A stretch of 26,246 nucleotides of DNA. Origin: a virus. The stretch lies in the IMG/VR virus record IMGVR_UViG_3300008113_000374, positions 1-26,246 of that record; one strand, written 5' to 3'. This document shows, in pieces, positions 24,092 through 26,246 of this stretch (the first letter of the stretch is position 1; the number at the start of each line of letters is the position of its first letter). Below the pieces are notes generated by a model that saw nothing but the letters and a program-made list of their open reading frames with translations, was not told where the DNA came from and did not search any database. A program made the translations under genes and the position numbers.

Positions 24092-24804
24092 TACTTTGTA
24101 AACTTTCTTAAGTCAAAAGCAGATCCAGACCAAATTTTTTCAACAGGAACACAATTAGGAACCATTCTTCCATTTTTTCCTGGTTTCATTCCACGCTGAA
24201 CATAGCCTTCCCAGCAAGGAGCTTTCTTTGAAACATCTTCTCCACAGCAATCCTTCATTGTTTCATCTTCTCTACACACTGGACAATTTTCACAATTAAC
24301 GTTTAATTCTTTACAGGTTGGACAACCGCAGCCTTCATACTCTTTATTCATATCATCTTCATCTTCTTCATCTTCTTGCATGGATTTATCCATTCCAACA
24401 TTAGACTCAAGAGATGGCATTTTCATTACGTCAGATGCTTTTGCACCAACAAAATATTCGGTCTCTTCAAGACCGCCTTCTTCCATTTCAAATAATTGAA
24501 TTAATATCGCAGGCTCTTCTGCAGACGCAGGAATAGAATACTCTGATCCAGGGAATCCTAGCATTCCTTCTGTCATAACATGGACTACACGCCCAACATA
24601 TACTTCTTCTTCATGTGGAGCCATAACCATGTCGCCTTCTTTTACCATGGCTTTATCAATATTTCCTTCGCTAACATTTATAGCGTAAATTTGACGAGCA
24701 GCAGCTCCTCTTGTTTTGTGGCAACCCATTACTGTTCCATCATCTTTGACAGCTGGATAGCCTGAACAACCGTATGAACCCTTAGAACCTACACTATATG
24801 GCAT
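24091..24804 (-). CDS. Head-associated Cys-rich phage protein, leaderless
   Basis: 237 aa. The N-terminal YSVGSKGSYGCSGYPAV, then GTVMGCHKTRGAAARQI, resembles domains next to prohead-protease or head-maturation genes. The centre (45-130) is strand-rich; from about 140 an acidic linker leads to a Cys-rich block (CGCPTCKELNVNCENC) and PCWEGYVQRGMKPGKNG. About 14 Cys in all suggest metal binding. ATG lies 6 nt after TATAAT, so leaderless. No catalytic motif seen. Confidence 0.6.
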   Translation of the reverse strand: MPYSVGSKGSYGCSGYPAVKDDGTVMGCHKTRGAAARQIYAINVSEGNIDKAMVKEGDMVMAPHEEEVYVGRVVHVMTEGMLGFPGSEYSIPASAEEPAILIQLFEMEEGGLEETEYFVGAKASDVMKMPSLESNVGMDKSMQEDEEDEDDMNKEYEGCGCPTCKELNVNCENCPVCREDETMKDCCGEDVSKKAPCWEGYVQRGMKPGKNGRMVPNCVPVEKIWSGSAFDLRKFTK

Positions 24805-24810
24805 ACAACC

Positions 24811-24819
24811 ATTATATCA
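24811..24819 (-). promoter_or_regulatory. Extended -10 for leaderless 24804 gene
   Basis: Read leftward: TGA-TATAAT, 6 nt before ATG 24804; the -35 is weak. Confidence 0.6.
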
Positions 24820-25152
24820 GAGTTCTTTTGTAAAAAGGATTCTCTTTAGCTCTTCTAAAGCCCAACGATCTTCTCTTGAAAGCTTTAAAATCTCTTCATC
24901 ATTAAAGGCTAACTCAGATAATCTAACAATAGGAGACTCAGCCAGTAAATCCATGTGGACAAACCCCTTTTCCCATAGCCCCATTATTTCTGAGTTTACA
25001 TGGTTGAGGTGCTCTTTATATAAATCTGGCATTACATCTTTTAGTTTGGGGGTAAATTGATATAAAAACTCACCAGTCTTTTCATCTACACCGCATATCT
25101 GCATAGCCCCTGATAATAATAGATCGTCTATAACTTGCTTAGATTCATCCAT
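24817..25152 (-). CDS. 111-aa conserved actinophage protein
   Basis: Layout: VIDDLLLSGAMQICGVDEKTGEFLYQFT, then MPDLYKEHLNHVNSEIMGLWEKGFVHMD, then LSREDRWALEELKRILF. I recall this helical protein from phage structural regions, but no function is assigned. ATG overlaps the thioredoxin stop. It ends at the promoter of the next gene. Confidence 0.65.
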   Translation of the reverse strand: MDESKQVIDDLLLSGAMQICGVDEKTGEFLYQFTPKLKDVMPDLYKEHLNHVNSEIMGLWEKGFVHMDLLAESPIVRLSELAFNDEEILKLSREDRWALEELKRILFTKEL

Positions 25153-25399
25153 TAATAAAATCCTCTAGTTGCTCTCTTGTTTTTCCACCAGTCATTCTAT
25201 TTACCTCTATTCCCTCATTAAATAGAATAAAGGTTGGAACTGCTTGGATACCGAAAGTTTTTACTAATTCTGGCACAGTATCTACATCAATAATCTGAAA
25301 TCCTGCTACCGTTTGTTCACGGTTCATTTCTTCAACTATAGGCTTTGTTTTTTTGCATGGCTGGCACCAGTCAGCTGTAAAATAATAAACAGTTTTCAT
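25145..25399 (-). CDS. Thioredoxin
   Basis: 84 aa with the W11-C12-Q13-P14-C15 active site, VDTVPELVKTFGIQAVPTF (cis-Pro motif) and a C-terminal G-G-K. Shorter than host thioredoxins (about 105 aa), as is usual for phage glutaredoxin/thioredoxin forms. A redox donor, possibly for phage ribonucleotide reductase, which is not in this window. Overlaps both neighbours. Confidence 0.9.
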   Translation of the reverse strand: MKTVYYFTADWCQPCKKTKPIVEEMNREQTVAGFQIIDVDTVPELVKTFGIQAVPTFILFNEGIEVNRMTGGKTREQLEDFING

Positions 25400-25803
25400 T
25401 TACCAGACTTCTTTCTTTGTGCTGCTAATGCTGAAAAGTCTTTAACCTTAGTATCTCCAAGATATCCCCAGGCATATCCATCATTAATCATCTTATCATT
25501 AACAGATTCTGTATCACCATTAACATATAGCCAACCAAGTATACGACCATACTTTTCAGATGAGTCCATTTTTTCTGTTTTAATTACTACAGATTTAGCT
25601 TCTTTAAGATGTTTCTTTAAATATTCTTTTGATTCAAGACCTAAAGCTTTTTCCATCTTATCTGATGTTCTAGATTCTGGCGTATCAATTCCAGCTAATC
25701 TTACACGCTGTTCAAAAAGAACATTAAATCCTAAATCAATTACAACATCAATAGTGTCCCCATCAACTACCGATTTAATCTCTCTGACATAATATTGATA
25801 CAT
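25396..25803 (-). CDS. Thermonuclease-family protein (SNase)
   Basis: 135 aa. VVDGDTIDV at 12-20, then RVRLAGIDTPE (33-43) and EKYGRILGW. R35, D40, E43 and R87 sit at the same numbers as the catalytic residues of staphylococcal nuclease, so it should be active on DNA or RNA. No signal peptide: it would act in the cytoplasm, perhaps degrading host nucleic acid. ATG overlaps the upstream stop. Confidence 0.85.
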   Translation of the reverse strand: MYQYYVREIKSVVDGDTIDVVIDLGFNVLFEQRVRLAGIDTPESRTSDKMEKALGLESKEYLKKHLKEAKSVVIKTEKMDSSEKYGRILGWLYVNGDTESVNDKMINDGYAWGYLGDTKVKDFSALAAQRKKSGK

Positions 25804-26069
25804 TAGTAATCCTTGCCCTGTGATCTATTTTCAATAAGCCTGTCACGTTCATCTGTAATTTCTAGCATGAAGCCCATCATTTTTATATATGCATCTGGAT
25901 TGTTCATAATCTTATCATAGTGGTGTCCACAAAATAACAATTCTCCAGTTGATCCCTTTACCATGACATATGCTTGAGCACTGCAGCTATCGCATCTGTC
26001 CGTTGCATTTAATATATAAGGCTTTTCTTCAGTAGTACTTGGACGATTTTCCATTATTGGTCTGGCCAT
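25803..26069 (-). CDS. DUF7455-like zinc protein, leaderless
   Basis: 88 aa from ATG 26069, which lies 6 nt after TATAAT. C26-D-S-C29 and FCGHHYDK (C47-G-H-H50) form the zinc site of DUF7455-like proteins, with DRCDSCSAQAYV typical of the family. Actinobacterial proteins and their phages carry it; function unknown. First gene of the unit that continues with thermonuclease and thioredoxin. Confidence 0.75.
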   Translation of the reverse strand: MARPIMENRPSTTEEKPYILNATDRCDSCSAQAYVMVKGSTGELLFCGHHYDKIMNNPDAYIKMMGFMLEITDERDRLIENRSQGKDY

Positions 26070-26075
26070 AATTGT

Positions 26076-26081
26076 ATTATA
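26076..26081 (-). promoter_or_regulatory. -10 of leaderless 26069 gene
   Basis: Read leftward: TATAAT 6 nt before the ATG. The -35 is weak. Confidence 0.55.
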
Positions 26082-26090
26082 CATCTCTTT

Positions 26091-26246
26091 CTATTTGTCA
26101 GTTGAATAAAATCCAGAACCTTTGAATTGAATTCCAAAAGAATTCCATACTCTGCTCATTGATGTTCCACAACAAACTGGTTCTCGATCTTCACCGAATC
26201 CACGCTCAAACTCTATCTGAGAAGAGCAAACATTACATTTATAATC
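26091..26246 (-). CDS. FmdB-like zinc-ribbon protein, partial
   Basis: The window edge cuts the N-terminus; 51 residues remain. C4-x2-C7 at the start of the visible part, then E-R-G-F-G, V-C-C and a C-terminal FKGSGFYSTDK. The last is the hallmark of FmdB-type putative regulatory proteins, whose N-terminal zinc ribbon is the rest. Small phage versions occur in actinophages. Its stop lies just upstream of the 26069 promoter. Confidence 0.7.
   Translation of the reverse strand, partial: DYKCNVCSSQIEFERGFGEDREPVCCGTSMSRVWNSFGIQFKGSGFYSTDK

Noticed and set aside
25313-25792. 159-codon rightward ORF
   Set aside because: Antisense to the thioredoxin and thermonuclease genes, both of which have intact active-site motifs.
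1-26246. CRISPR array
   Set aside because: Repeats seen are promoter modules, hairpins and short iterons with irregular spacing. No repeat-spacer periodicity.
1-26246. Integrase, attachment site or insertion sequence
   Set aside because: No recombinase or transposase motif and no terminal inverted repeats were seen. The tRNA cluster has no flanking duplicate visible in the window.

Overview
The window is AT-rich and packed with very small genes. It reads as part of a tailed dsDNA phage, or an integrated copy, of an actinobacterium. Supporting evidence: a WhiB-type Fe-S regulator, a DUF7455-like protein, GP88, DUF932, Api92-like and DUF4241-like proteins, SSB, three tRNA genes, a holin-like protein, a head-region protein, overlapping ATGA/TAATG gene joints and almost no intergenic slack. 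An AT-rich aquatic actinobacterial host (acI-like) is only an inference. No terminase, portal, capsid or tail gene is visible, so this is an accessory/early segment plus a flank of the late region.

Layout. (1) 1-350: a short leftward operon of micro-ORFs, read from promoters of the same type as the rightward ones. (2) 350-9,060: rightward cassettes of 1-4 tiny genes, many with Cys pairs. They are separated by a recurring intergenic module: hairpin, TTTCCGG, a TGTGA-N6-TCACA palindrome, a GACACGCC box, then an extended -10 promoter. GP88 (4795), a pair of paralogous small proteins (5757, 6525) and a DUF932 protein (7864) lie here. (3) 9,080-12,580: rightward compact operons of acidic small proteins with an Api92-like protein (9712) and a DUF4241-like protein (11513). 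(4) 12,581-13,334: a 754-bp AT-rich non-coding region with repeated ATTACGAA, a possible replication or control region. (5) 13,335-16,214: small zinc-finger-like genes, SSB (14830), then tRNA-Met, tRNA-Gly and tRNA-Arg. (6) 16,189-26,246: everything is leftward. From the right edge this holds an FmdB-like zinc ribbon (cut by the window end), a DUF7455-like protein, a thermonuclease, a thioredoxin, head-associated proteins, WhiB, a Pyr_excise-like protein, a GlcNAc-transferase-like protein, an XapX protein and a holin-like protein. It ends in a surface-modification block: FkbM methyltransferase, SAM methyltransferase and two glycosyltransferases.

The most unusual content is regulatory. CRP/GlxR-like palindromes sit about 64, 75 or 85 bp upstream of predicted starts, mostly in steps of one helical turn. 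A six-copy hairpin family keeps an AAAC loop end and shows compensatory stem changes. Eight genes begin exactly 6 nt after a -10 box, which predicts leaderless mRNAs. Perfect DnaA boxes lie inside some modules. Two consensus promoters (13126 and 13961) do not lead directly into a gene and may drive small RNAs or attenuated leaders. All promoter calls are by eye and no transcript data are available.
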